Assembly (NCBI RefSeq): GCF_023223525.1
Contig: NZ_JALPRX010000102.1
Span: 1-64,000 of the forward strand
From: Roseomonas acroporae
GTDB lineage: Bacteria > Pseudomonadota > Alphaproteobacteria > Acetobacterales > Acetobacteraceae
Direction of reading: 5' to 3'
DNA length: 64,000 nucleotides
Shown here: positions 1 to 8,026 of the stretch, piece by piece
Layout: each line of letters starts with the position of its first letter
Numbering within the stretch: the stretch's first letter is position 1
Notes under the pieces: model-generated
Told to the model about the DNA's origin: nothing
Databases searched by the model: none
What the model saw: only the letters and a program-made list of their open reading frames with translations
Translations under genes and position numbers: made by a program

Positions 1-43
1 CGGCCGGTTCGGTCGGCAGGTCGGATCCGATGACGTAGGGCAT
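1..43 (-). CDS. 5' end of an unidentified gene, cut by the window edge
   Basis: A minus-strand ATG at 43 begins a reading frame that starts MPYVIGSDLPTEPA and runs off the left edge. A good ribosome-binding stretch (GGAAGGAAC) lies just upstream, which is the main support. Fourteen residues are too few to identify a family. It is divergent from coxG, so it is not simply the last gene of a coxMSL operon leading into the accessory genes. Confidence 0.5.
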   Translation of the reverse strand, partial: MPYVIGSDLPTEPA

Positions 44-479
44 GCGGGTTCCTTCCCCCGAGAGGCCACGACCCTGGAGGCGGCCCGGTCGCTGCGCCTC
101 CAATTAGCCGAGGCCGGGCCGCCACGCACCCCCGCCCGGGGCGCGGATCGCGGGCAGGCCGCCGTCCCTTCGACGGTCCCCGGCCAGCCGGCGGCACCCC
201 GTGCCGGTACGCGCGCGGGAGCCCGGAGCGGCCCGGACGCGCGCCCTCGGTCGCCCCCGGCCCGACCGCGCCGCCATTCCCGGCCACGGCGCGGGCCGGC
301 CCGCCCGCCACGCCCTGCGGCGGACCTTCCCGGGCGCCGCGATCCGTCCGGGTTGGCGCCGGGCGGGGAAGCCGGCTTTGCAAGCCGCCGTTCCGGCGCC
401 ATACACCTCGAAGGGGGGCGACCGCCCCGCATCATCCTGGCCGTCACGGCCCAAGACGCGGCCCTATCGGGAGACATGC
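44..479. other. Intergenic region upstream of coxG, no gene seen
   Basis: This very GC-rich stretch separates the minus-strand partial gene from coxG. Frames through it lack a credible start, ribosome-binding site or recognisable product. It should contain two divergent promoters, but no convincing -35/-10 pair could be picked by eye. Confidence 0.5.
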
Positions 480-1328
480 ATGGAGATGACCGGCGAGCGG
501 CGCATTCCCGCGCCGCGGCAACGAGTCTGGGACGCGCTGAACGATCCCGAGGTGCTGCGCGCCTCCATTCCCGGCTGCGAGTCGGTCGAGCGCGTCGGCG
601 ACGACCAGTTCCAGGCGAAGGTGGCGCTCAAGATCGGCCCGATGTCGGCGAAATTCGGCGGCAAGGTGCGGCTGGAGAACCTGCAGCCGCCGGAGCGCTA
701 CTCGATCGTCGGCGAGGGCAATGGCGGCGCCATGGGCTTCGCCAAGGGCGGCTCCGACGTGGTGCTGACCGAGGACGGGCCGGACGCCACCCTGCTCGCC
801 TACACGGTCAAGGCGCAGGTCGGCGGCAAGATCGCCCAGCTCGGCGCGCGGCTGATCGACTCGACCGCGAAGTCGATGGCGGACCAGTTCTTCAACCGCT
901 TCGCGGCGCAGCTCACCCCGGCCGAGGCACCGGCCACGGCAGCCGCCCCCGTCTCCACTGCCCCCGTCGCCGCCGCTTCCGGCGAGCCCGGGCTGGTGAC
1001 GCCCGACCCGGTCGCCCCGGCCGGCGCCGCCAGCGTCGCCGATGCCTCGCCGGCCGTCGCCGCGCCACCGGCCGCGGCCCAGGCGGGCACGCCGGTGCGG
1101 GGCACCGACACGGAGTACATGGCCGATCGCGGCCCCGCCCCGATCACCCAGCACGGCGCCACCGGCACCGCCCCGACCGGCGACCGCGTGGCCCGGCCCA
1201 ACCCCACGCCCGGCCCCACGCCGATGCCGCTGCGCCTGCTCACCATGACGCCCTTCGGCCTGCCCATCCAGTTCTGGCTCGGCAGCGCGGCGATGCTGGT
1301 GATCTTGGTGCTGCTGTTCCTCTGGTAG
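480..1328 (+). CDS. coxG: CoxG-like carbon monoxide dehydrogenase accessory protein (SRPBCC fold)
   Basis: The 282-residue product starts MEMTGERRIPAPRQRVWDAL, the usual opening of CoxG proteins, and its first 150 residues or so form the SRPBCC/START-like domain (PEVLRASIPGCE, KIGPMSAKFGG). An Ala/Pro-rich linker follows, and the last 25 residues are hydrophobic (FWLGSAAMLVILVLLFLW), consistent with a C-terminal membrane anchor. In the family CoxG helps tether CO dehydrogenase-type molybdenum hydroxylases to the inner membrane. The start at 480 is chosen because the conserved domain begins there and GGGAG lies just upstream; longer in-frame versions add only low-complexity sequence. It is followed within 2 bases by the MoxR gene, so the two are almost certainly co-transcribed. 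The catalytic subunits are not in the window. Confidence 0.88.
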   Translation: MEMTGERRIPAPRQRVWDALNDPEVLRASIPGCESVERVGDDQFQAKVALKIGPMSAKFGGKVRLENLQPPERYSIVGEGNGGAMGFAKGGSDVVLTEDGPDATLLAYTVKAQVGGKIAQLGARLIDSTAKSMADQFFNRFAAQLTPAEAPATAAAPVSTAPVAAASGEPGLVTPDPVAPAGAASVADASPAVAAPPAAAQAGTPVRGTDTEYMADRGPAPITQHGATGTAPTGDRVARPNPTPGPTPMPLRLLTMTPFGLPIQFWLGSAAMLVILVLLFLW

Positions 1329-1330
1329 CC

Positions 1331-2278
1331 GTGACGGACGCGACGCAGCCCGGGGATGCCGCCGACGGCATGCCGGCGGATGTCGAGGCGACGCAGCGCC
1401 TGCTCGCCGCCGGCGGCTACGTCGCCGACCGGGCGCTGGCGACCGCGGTGCACCTCGCGCTGCGGATGCGCCGGCCGCTCTTCCTCGAAGGCGAGCCGGG
1501 CACCGGCAAGACCGAGATCGCCAAGGTGCTGGCGGCCGAGCTGCCGCGCCGGCTGGTGCGGCTGCAATGCTATGACGGGCTCGACATCTCGGCCGCCGCC
1601 TACGAGTGGAACCACGCCCGGCAGCTCATGGCGATCCGCCTCGCCGAGGCCGCCGGCGAGCACGACGCGGCGGCGCTGGAGCGCGGCATCTACGACCGCC
1701 GCTTCCTGCAGGAGCGCCCGCTGCTCTCGGCGCTGAGCCCGGAGCACGGCCCCGCCGTGCTGCTGATCGACGAGCTGGACCGCGCCGACGAGCCCTTCGA
1801 GGCCTTCCTGCTGGAGATCCTGGCCGACAACCAGCTCACCATCCCCGAGCTCGGCACGATCCGCGCCGAGGTGCCGCCGGTGGTGGTCATCACCTCCAAC
1901 CGCACCCGCGAGGTGCACGACGCGATCCGCCGCCGCTGCCTCTACCACTGGGTGGACTACCCGGACGCGGCGCGCGAGCGGGCCATCCTGGAGCGCCGCG
2001 CGCCGCAGGTCTCCGCGCGGCTGGCGGCGCAGGTGGTGGCCTTCGTGCAGCGGCTGCGCGGCGGCGACTACTTCAAGCTGCCGGGCGTGGCCGAGACCAT
2101 CGACTGGGCGGCGGCGCTGTCGGCGCTGAACGCCACGGAGCTGGAGCCGGCGGCGGTGGACGAGACGCTGGGCGTGCTGCTCAAGTACCAGGACGACATC
2201 GCCAAGCTGCGCGGCGCCGAGGCCGCGCGGCTGCTCTCGGAGGTGCGGACGGAGACGACGCCGCAGGCGCCGTTCTGA
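1331..2278 (+). CDS. coxD: MoxR-family AAA+ ATPase (CoxD-like)
   Basis: The 315-residue AAA+ ATPase has Walker A GEPGTGKT at about residues 54-61 and Walker B VLLIDELD at about 142-150. The sensor-1 region (VVVITSNRTREVHDAIRRRC) and the C-terminal lid are also visible. CoxD-type MoxR proteins act with a VWA partner as chaperone-like factors in maturing the Mo-Cu centre of CO dehydrogenase or related enzymes. The start is GTG, 2 bases after the coxG stop. Its usual partner, the VWA protein, follows after a 286-base gap filled with palindromic repeats rather than by direct overlap. The exact substrate enzyme is inferred, since coxL is not in view. Confidence 0.9.
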   Translation: MTDATQPGDAADGMPADVEATQRLLAAGGYVADRALATAVHLALRMRRPLFLEGEPGTGKTEIAKVLAAELPRRLVRLQCYDGLDISAAAYEWNHARQLMAIRLAEAAGEHDAAALERGIYDRRFLQERPLLSALSPEHGPAVLLIDELDRADEPFEAFLLEILADNQLTIPELGTIRAEVPPVVVITSNRTREVHDAIRRRCLYHWVDYPDAARERAILERRAPQVSARLAAQVVAFVQRLRGGDYFKLPGVAETIDWAAALSALNATELEPAAVDETLGVLLKYQDDIAKLRGAEAARLLSEVRTETTPQAPF

Positions 2279-2316
2279 GGCGGCGGGGCGTTGCGGGGCA
2301 TCGCCCGGAAGCCAGC

Positions 2317-2550
2317 GGGGAAGGCTGCGCCTTCCCCGGACCCCTTCCGCACAGGGAAGGCTTTGCCTTCCCTGGAACCCATCCCCCAGGAGGGCGAAGC
2401 CCTCCCGGACCTCTCTCCGTTCTGGCCCCGGGTGCTGATACGGGCGAATCGTCCTTCCTGAATCGGGGGTTCCAAGGGGGCTTCGCCCCTTGGCGGGGAT
2501 GCAAGGGGCAGCACCCCTTGCCGGGGGTCGCAGGGGGCGAAGCCCCCCGC
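2317..2550 (+). repeat. Composite palindromic repeat, copy A (between coxD and coxE)
   Basis: A run of six short hairpins lies one after another: GGGGAAGGC/GCCTTCCCC, AGGGAAGGC/GCCTTCCCT, GGAGGGC/GCCCTCC, then after a variable stretch CCAAGGGG/CCCCTTGG, GCAAGGGG/CCCCTTGC and a GGGGGC/GCCCCC palindrome. Short conserved links such as GGACC, GGAACCC and GGGGTTCC separate them. The same order recurs at 20245-20440 and 40796-41083 on the opposite strand, and its second half recurs at 61774-61856. It carries no gene and splits an otherwise tight cox gene row. Confidence 0.85.
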
Positions 2551-2564
2551 ACCGGCGCCAACGC

Positions 2565-3752
2565 ATGACCGACGCCTTCGCCTTCAACCTCCTCGCCTTC
2601 GGCCGCCTGCTGCGCCGCGCCGGCCTGCCCGTCGGCACCGGGGAATCCCTGGCGGCCGCCGAGGCGCTGTCGCTGGTCGAGATCGGCGATCGCGAGCAGG
2701 TGCGCGAGGCGCTGCGTGCCGTGATGGTGCGCCGGCGCGAGCATTTCGAGATCTTCGACCACGCCTTCGCGCTGTTCTGGCGCGACCCGGAGGCGGGCAG
2801 GCACGCGGCGGCGATGGGGCTGCTGGAGGGCAGGCCGCCCACCGAGGAGCGCGCCCCGCCCGCCAGCCGCCGCGTCGCCGAGGCGCTGAAGCAGCCGCGC
2901 CCGCCGCCGGAGCAGCCCCCGGAGCCGCCGCCCGAGCGGCAGGACGTCACCTTCTCGGTCAGCGAGCGCGAGCGCTTGCAGACCATGGATTTCGAGTCCA
3001 TGGACGCGGCGCAGATCGCCGAGGCGAAGCGCGAGATACGCCGGCTGGTGCTGCCGCTCGACGCCCGCCCGACGCGCCGCTTCCGGCCGGACCCGGCGGG
3101 GCCGCGCACCGACCTGCGCGCCACCATCCGCGCCAGCCTGCGCGACGGGGGCGAGATCCTCGGCCTAGCGCGGCGCCGGCGCGTCACGCGGCCGCCGCCG
3201 CTGGTGGCGCTGTGCGACATCTCGGGCTCCATGGCGCGCTACGCGCAGGTGCTGCTGCACTTCCTGCACGCGGTGACCAACGACCGGGACCGGGTGCACT
3301 CCTTCCTGTTCGGCACGCGGCTGACCAACGTGACGCGGCAGCTCCGGTATCGGGACGCGGAGGTGGCGTTCGAGATGGTCTCGCACATCGTGCCGGACTG
3401 GTCGGGCGGCACGCGGATCGGGGAATCGCTGGAGCTGTTCAACCGGCTCTGGGCGCGCCGCGTGCTGGGCCAGGGCGCGGTGGTGCTGCTGATCACGGAC
3501 GGGCTGGACCGCGAGGGGGCGAAGGGGCTGGCGGACGCCACGGACCGGCTGCGCCGCTCCTGCCGGCGGCTGATCTGGCTGAACCCGCTGTTGCGCTGGA
3601 GCGGCTTCCAGCCCAAGTCACAGGGCATCCGGGCGATGCTGCCGCACGTCGACGAGTTCCGCCCGGTCCATAACCTCGCGAGCCTGCGCACGCTGGTGGA
3701 GGCACTTTCCACCGAGGCGCCGCGCCGGCGGTTGGGCAGGGAGGCCGCATGA
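2565..3752 (+). CDS. coxE: VWA domain-containing protein (CoxE-like)
   Basis: The 395-residue protein begins MTDAFAFNLLAFGRLLRRAG, typical of CoxE. An acidic/proline-rich middle is followed by a C-terminal von Willebrand factor A domain whose metal-ion site motif DISGSM sits at about residue 218. Proteins of this family pair with the MoxR ATPase encoded just upstream and are thought to deliver or unfold the molybdenum hydroxylase apo-enzyme during cofactor maturation. The ATG at 2565 is chosen because the conserved N-terminus starts there and the repeat cluster ends just before it. The stop overlaps the next start (ATGA), showing translational coupling to xdhC. Confidence 0.88.
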   Translation: MTDAFAFNLLAFGRLLRRAGLPVGTGESLAAAEALSLVEIGDREQVREALRAVMVRRREHFEIFDHAFALFWRDPEAGRHAAAMGLLEGRPPTEERAPPASRRVAEALKQPRPPPEQPPEPPPERQDVTFSVSERERLQTMDFESMDAAQIAEAKREIRRLVLPLDARPTRRFRPDPAGPRTDLRATIRASLRDGGEILGLARRRRVTRPPPLVALCDISGSMARYAQVLLHFLHAVTNDRDRVHSFLFGTRLTNVTRQLRYRDAEVAFEMVSHIVPDWSGGTRIGESLELFNRLWARRVLGQGAVVLLITDGLDREGAKGLADATDRLRRSCRRLIWLNPLLRWSGFQPKSQGIRAMLPHVDEFRPVHNLASLRTLVEALSTEAPRRRLGREAA

Positions 3753-4105
3753 GCCAGCCAGGGATGCCGGATGGCATGACGGGAAGCGTGGACGCGGAGG
3801 ACGTGCTGGCGACGGCCGCCGGCTGGCGCGACGCCGGCGAGAAGGTGGCGCTGGCCACGGTGGTCGAGACCTGGGGCTCCTCGCCGCGCCCGGCGGGCAG
3901 CCGCATGGCGGTGACGGCGGGCGGGCGCATGGCCGGCTCCGTCTCCGGCGGCTGCATCGAGGGCGCGGTGGCGGAGGCGGCGCAGCAGACTCTGGCGACC
4001 GGCGCGCCGCAGTTGCTCGACTTCGGCATCAGCGACGACCGCGCCTGGGAGGTGGGCCTGGCCTGCGGCGGCAAGCTGAAGGTGTTCCTGGAGCGACTCG
4101 GATGA
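3749..4105 (+). CDS. XdhC/CoxI family protein, N-terminal domain unit
   Basis: This 118-residue protein corresponds to the N-terminal XdhC/CoxI domain only, with the conserved TWGSSPRPAGSRMAV and GSVSGGCIEGAV motifs. In XdhC proteins this part helps bind molybdenum cofactor during sulfuration and insertion into xanthine dehydrogenase-like enzymes. The Rossmann half is encoded separately by the next gene. It overlaps coxE by 4 bases upstream and the second XdhC unit by 4 bases downstream, so all three are one operon and probably yield a two-subunit XdhC. Confidence 0.87.
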   Translation: MSQPGMPDGMTGSVDAEDVLATAAGWRDAGEKVALATVVETWGSSPRPAGSRMAVTAGGRMAGSVSGGCIEGAVAEAAQQTLATGAPQLLDFGISDDRAWEVGLACGGKLKVFLERLG

Positions 4106-4944
4106 CGCCGGAACTGCTCGCGCGGCTGCGGGAGGCGCAGGCGGCCAAGCGCCCGGTGGCGCTGGCGACGCGGCTGACGGACGGGGCGCAATTCCTGCTG
4201 CCGGACGACCCGGCCTCGGACGCACGGCCGGATGGCGCGCCCGGCAACGGCGCGCCGGCGGCGCTGCTGGCGGCGGCGCGGGCGGCGATCGACGAGGACG
4301 CCGCGCGCAACGTGGAGGTGGAGGGCGCCGCCTGGTTCATCCACCCGCACAACCCGCCGCTGCGGCTGCTGGTGGTCGGCGCGGTGCACATCGCCCAGGC
4401 GCTGGTGCCGATGGCGCTGCAACTCGGCTTCGCGGTGACGGTGATCGACCCGCGACGCGCCTTCGCGACCGAGGAACGCTTCGGCCGGGTGACGATGATC
4501 CAGGAATGGCCGGACGACGCCATGGCCGCACTCTCGCCCGACAGCCGCACGGCGGTGGTGACGCTGACGCACGACCCGAAGCTGGACGACCCGGCGCTCG
4601 ATCTCGCGCTGCGCTCGGCGGCCTTCTACATCGGTGCGCTGGGCAGCCGGCGCACCGCCGAGAAGCGGCGCGGGCGGCTGCGCGAGCTGGGGCATGACGA
4701 CGAGTCGATGGCGCGCATCCGCGGGCCGGTGGGGCTGAACATCGCGGCGGTGACGGCGCCGGAGATCGCGCTCTCGATCATCGCCGAGATCGTCGCGGTG
4801 CGGCGGGGCGCGGCGCTGGGGCAGCCGAAGACAGGGCCGGGCGGCGCGGGTGCGGCGAAGGCGGAAGCGGCCGGGGGCGCGGCGCCGGGCCGTCCGGGCG
4901 GCGCGGCAGGACAGCCGGCGGACAGGGCCGGCGCGCCGGCATGA
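4102..4944 (+). CDS. XdhC family protein, Rossmann-fold unit (CoxF/CoxI-like)
   Basis: The 280-residue protein contains the C-terminal XdhC Rossmann domain. LLVVGAVHIAQAL sits at about residue 90, followed by VIDPRRAFAT, THDPKLDDPAL, YIGALGSRRT and the terminal GLNIAAVTAPEIALSI signature. It is expected to pair with the preceding small XdhC unit to handle molybdenum cofactor for a xanthine/CO dehydrogenase-type enzyme. The last 45 residues are Ala/Gly/Pro-rich and probably disordered. Four-base overlaps link it to both neighbours. Confidence 0.88.
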   Translation: MTPELLARLREAQAAKRPVALATRLTDGAQFLLPDDPASDARPDGAPGNGAPAALLAAARAAIDEDAARNVEVEGAAWFIHPHNPPLRLLVVGAVHIAQALVPMALQLGFAVTVIDPRRAFATEERFGRVTMIQEWPDDAMAALSPDSRTAVVTLTHDPKLDDPALDLALRSAAFYIGALGSRRTAEKRRGRLRELGHDDESMARIRGPVGLNIAAVTAPEIALSIIAEIVAVRRGAALGQPKTGPGGAGAAKAEAAGGAAPGRPGGAAGQPADRAGAPA

Positions 4945-6605
4945 TCTTCGGCCCGACGCCGGTCGCGGAGGCGGCGGGCACCATCCTCGCGCACACGGTG
5001 CGGCTGCCCGGCCGCGTGCTCAAGAAGGGCACGCGGCTGGACGCGGCGGCGTGCGACGCGCTGGCCGGGGCCGGCATCGACGCGGTGATCGCGGCGCGGC
5101 TGGAGCCGGGCGACGTGGCGGAGGACGAGGCGGCGTACCGGCTGGCCGAGGCGCTGGTCGGGCCGGGGCTGGCGCGCAGCCGGGCGGCCACGGGGCGGGT
5201 GAACCTGCTGGCGGAGTCGCCCGGGCTGCTGGTGGTGGAGGCGGCGAAGATCGACCGGCTGAACGCGCTGGACGAGAGCCTGACCGTCGCCACCCTGCCC
5301 TCCTTCGTACCGGTGCAGGCGCGGGAGATGCTGGCGACGATCAAGGTGATCCCCTTCGCCGTGCCGGGCGCGGTGCTGGAACGCGCCGAGGCGATCGCGC
5401 GCGCGGGGCCGCCGGCGATGGCGGTGCATCCCTTCCGGCCGCTGCGCGTGGGGCTGGTGCTGACCGAGCTGCCCGGCATCAAGGAAAGCGTGATGGAGGG
5501 CGCGGTGGAGGCGACCGGGGAGCGCGTCGCCGGCCTCTCCGGCACGCTGCTGCCGGTGGAGCGCGTGCCGCACGAGACGGCGGCGGTGGCGGCGGCGCTC
5601 GGGCGGCTGCTCGCGGCGGGGGCCGAGGTGCTGCTGGTGGCTGGGGCCTCGGCGGTGGTGGACCGGCGCGACGTGGGACCGGCGGGGATCGTCGCGGCGG
5701 GGGGCGCGATCGAGCATTTCGGCATGCCGGTCGATCCCGGGAACCTGATCTGCCTCGGGCGGATCGGCGCGGTGCCGGCGCTGGTGCTGCCGGGCTGCGC
5801 GCGCTCGCCCAAGCTGAACGGGTTCGACTGGGTGCTGCAACGGCTCTTCGCCGGGCTGGCCGTGGGGCCGCGCGAGGTGATGGGGATGGGCGTCGGCGGG
5901 CTGCTCAAGGAGATCGAGCTGCGGCCGCTGCCGCGCGCGGACGCGCCGCGCGGGGGAAAGGCGGTGGGCGCGGTCTCGGCGGCGCGGCCGCGCCGGGTGC
6001 GGCAGGTGGCGGCGCTGGTGCTGGCGGCGGGTCGGTCGAGCCGGATGGCGCCGCTGAACAAGCTGCTGGTGACGGACCGGGCCGGGGTGCCGATGGTGGC
6101 GCGGGTGGTGGACAACGCGCTCGCCTCGCAGGCGCGGCCGGTGGTGGTGGTGACGGGGCACGCGCGCGAGGCGGTGGCGCAGGCGCTGGCCGGGCGCGAG
6201 GTGCGGCTGGTGCATGCGGCGGGCTACGCGGAGGGGCTCTCGGCGAGCCTGAAGGCGGGGCTGGCGGCGCTGCCGGCGGAGGCGGAGGGCGTGTTGATCT
6301 GCCTCGGCGACATGCCGCTGGTGACGGGCGCGATGCTGGACCGGCTGCTGGCGGCGTTCGATCCGGAGGAAGGGCGGGCGATCGTGCTGCCGGTGTTCGG
6401 CGGCAGGCCGGGGAACCCGATGCTGTGGGCACGGGAGTTCTGGCCGGCGATGGCGGGGCTGACGGGGGATGTGGGGGCGAGGCACCTGGTGGGGCAGCAC
6501 GCGGACCGGGTGGTGGAGGTGGAGATGGGAGACGATGCGGTGCTGCGGGATTTCGATACGGTGGAGGTGTTGAGGGGGGCGCCGGGGTTTGGTTTAGGGG
6601 ATTAG
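4941..6605 (+). CDS. MoeA-like molybdopterin-binding / MocA-like nucleotidyltransferase fusion
   Basis: The 554-residue product has two parts. Residues 1 to about 330 look like a molybdopterin-binding MoeA/MogA-type region (GPTPVAEAAGTILAHTVRLP at the start, then a TELPGIKES and VAGASAVVDRRD region). From about residue 358 it is a MobA/MocA-like nucleotidyltransferase with LAAGRSSRM, ICLGDMPLV and the FGGRPGNP motif. Such fusions are known next to CO-dehydrogenase-like operons and fit cytidylylation of the molybdenum cofactor. It overlaps the XdhC stop by 4 bases and ends the cox accessory operon, convergent with the AT-rich cassette only 8 bases away. The last codons show a sudden change to G/T-rich usage. 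Confidence 0.85.
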   Translation: MIFGPTPVAEAAGTILAHTVRLPGRVLKKGTRLDAAACDALAGAGIDAVIAARLEPGDVAEDEAAYRLAEALVGPGLARSRAATGRVNLLAESPGLLVVEAAKIDRLNALDESLTVATLPSFVPVQAREMLATIKVIPFAVPGAVLERAEAIARAGPPAMAVHPFRPLRVGLVLTELPGIKESVMEGAVEATGERVAGLSGTLLPVERVPHETAAVAAALGRLLAAGAEVLLVAGASAVVDRRDVGPAGIVAAGGAIEHFGMPVDPGNLICLGRIGAVPALVLPGCARSPKLNGFDWVLQRLFAGLAVGPREVMGMGVGGLLKEIELRPLPRADAPRGGKAVGAVSAARPRRVRQVAALVLAAGRSSRMAPLNKLLVTDRAGVPMVARVVDNALASQARPVVVVTGHAREAVAQALAGREVRLVHAAGYAEGLSASLKAGLAALPAEAEGVLICLGDMPLVTGAMLDRLLAAFDPEEGRAIVLPVFGGRPGNPMLWAREFWPAMAGLTGDVGARHLVGQHADRVVEVEMGDDAVLRDFDTVEVLRGAPGFGLGD

Positions 6606-6613
6606 TAGAACAC

Positions 6614-7405
6614 TTAAAAGAGTGACATTTGTGCAGTCGGATCGACGCGTAGCACTCCATTAATCAACCACTGATGCTCTCTCCAACGGTGCGTACCCAT
6701 TGCAAGAGCCATACCATCGCGCGGGAATTCAACCCCGAATTTATACTTCATCCACTGTAAAGCCGCAGCTTCACTATGCATTTCAGACCGTCTGCGGAGG
6801 AAAGTAACCTCGGTTTCCCAGTCCTGGCAAGTGCCTTCATGCTCACCATCGGCGTCGCGATATCTATATTTGAAAATATAAGGGCAGACTTCTTTTGGTA
6901 GAAGATTCTGAACGGCGAATAAATCCTGCTGGCTTCGCATTTGTTGGTAAATTTGAGCCTGCCTTGCCATTTCCTCCTTTGTTTGACGCTCCGACCGAAA
7001 ATCGATAATTTCACACTTTAATACTGCTAAACTGCGGCCAGCCTCAGCTTCAGCGCGCAGGAAGGTAACAGCAGCACGATTTAGGAATGAATGCCTATCA
7101 CGATCACGCAATTTCCCGACAATTTCGATGCTGTTCTGATCAACCCTTCTAGATTCGATACGCTTATCAGATGAAAGCTTTGGTTTCCGCCAGCGATATC
7201 GAATTCGATCCCATCTGCCGAATTTTTGCGCGTCCGATAACTGTCTGAAAGAAACCGGATAGAGACGAACCCAAAGGCCACTGTGATCGATCGCAGCTAT
7301 GCAAACGGTTTCGCCATAGGTAGTACTTACCCTGGGCGCGGCCTTCACGATAATGAAGGCTTCATCATCAGCATGCTCTGATGAATTCATGATTTTTCGC
7401 ACCAT
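6614..7405 (-). CDS. Unrecognised 263-residue protein of the AT-rich cassette
   Basis: I do not recognise a named family with certainty. The N-terminal half has a compact conserved-looking core: ETVCIAAI, LWVRLYPVSFRQL, FGRWDRIRYRWRKP and RIESRRVD. This pattern is reminiscent of OB-fold-like nucleic-acid-associated proteins. The C-terminal half contains CQDWETEVTFLRRR, the segment WMKYKFG, and GTHRWREHQWLINGVLRVD. No signal peptide or membrane segment is visible. Base composition is far lower in GC than the flanks. The start at 7405 overlaps the DUF488 gene by 38 bases; a second in-frame ATG at 7390 would shorten it by five codons. It is probably expressed from the DUF488 promoter. Its function, possibly in defence or nucleic-acid sensing, is speculation from context. 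Confidence 0.75.
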   Translation of the reverse strand: MVRKIMNSSEHADDEAFIIVKAAPRVSTTYGETVCIAAIDHSGLWVRLYPVSFRQLSDAQKFGRWDRIRYRWRKPKLSSDKRIESRRVDQNSIEIVGKLRDRDRHSFLNRAAVTFLRAEAEAGRSLAVLKCEIIDFRSERQTKEEMARQAQIYQQMRSQQDLFAVQNLLPKEVCPYIFKYRYRDADGEHEGTCQDWETEVTFLRRRSEMHSEAAALQWMKYKFGVEFPRDGMALAMGTHRWREHQWLINGVLRVDPTAQMSLF

Positions 7406-7889
7406 TTTGGTTATCTATAATCCTTTTATTGGCAGAAATATGAAGATGAATTACTTGAAACAAGTCGATGTCAGATATTCGATCGGCGACGAGAGATCGA
7501 TGGCAGCACTGATGTAAACGCTCATAACACATTAGAGCAATAGTTTCACTTTTTGCTTCGATCGCAACTTCATGAAGAGCCGTTTGAGTTGCATCATTGC
7601 TTAGGTGAGCATTGAATATAGAACGAAATTCATTGATATCGCCACGCTTTGCTGCGTCGCGACCCGGTTTAGGGTCACCCAATTGCCTAATGTGACAGTA
7701 ATTAATCCCTGCCTCTTTCAAAGATGCAGACAGAATTTTTTTCGAAAAGCCAGGCCGCCGAGATTGGGGTAGCTCTCGAATGTCCACAAGCAGCGATATA
7801 GAATTGTGTTGCAGAGTACCAATAAAATCCGACAAAGTCGAGCCTTCATAACCAATAGTGTATATTTTTCTAGGTGCGATTTTAATCAT
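7368..7889 (-). CDS. DUF488 family protein
   Basis: The 173-residue protein shows the DUF488 hallmarks: an opening YTIGYEGSTLSDFIGTL, then LVDIRELPQSRRPGFSK, GINYCHIRQLGDP, and a C-terminal LMCYERLHQCCHR with the conserved Cys-x-Glu and CHR residues. The biochemical role of DUF488 is not established; the conserved Cys/His set suggests an enzyme or metal/nucleic-acid-binding role. The ATG at 7889 is chosen because the family begins there and GGTGGA lies just upstream; a longer version would add GC-rich sequence outside the AT-rich block. It leads a two-gene unit, overlapping the downstream gene by 38 bases, and is divergent from the DUF4139 gene. Low GC and rare-codon use point to acquisition by transfer. 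Confidence 0.88.
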   Translation of the reverse strand: MIKIAPRKIYTIGYEGSTLSDFIGTLQHNSISLLVDIRELPQSRRPGFSKKILSASLKEAGINYCHIRQLGDPKPGRDAAKRGDINEFRSIFNAHLSNDATQTALHEVAIEAKSETIALMCYERLHQCCHRSLVADRISDIDLFQVIHLHISANKRIIDNQNGAKNHEFIRAC

Positions 7890-8026
7890 ATTCCACCGCG
7901 AATCCGATTCGGAGTGTAGTTGGCAGCCGGGACTATCCTTACCTTTTGCAATGCACCCTTGAAAGCCCCCCGCAAGCTCCCTCCCCCACCCTACCCTCCA
8001 AGTCTCGCCGGAGGACACCCCACCGC

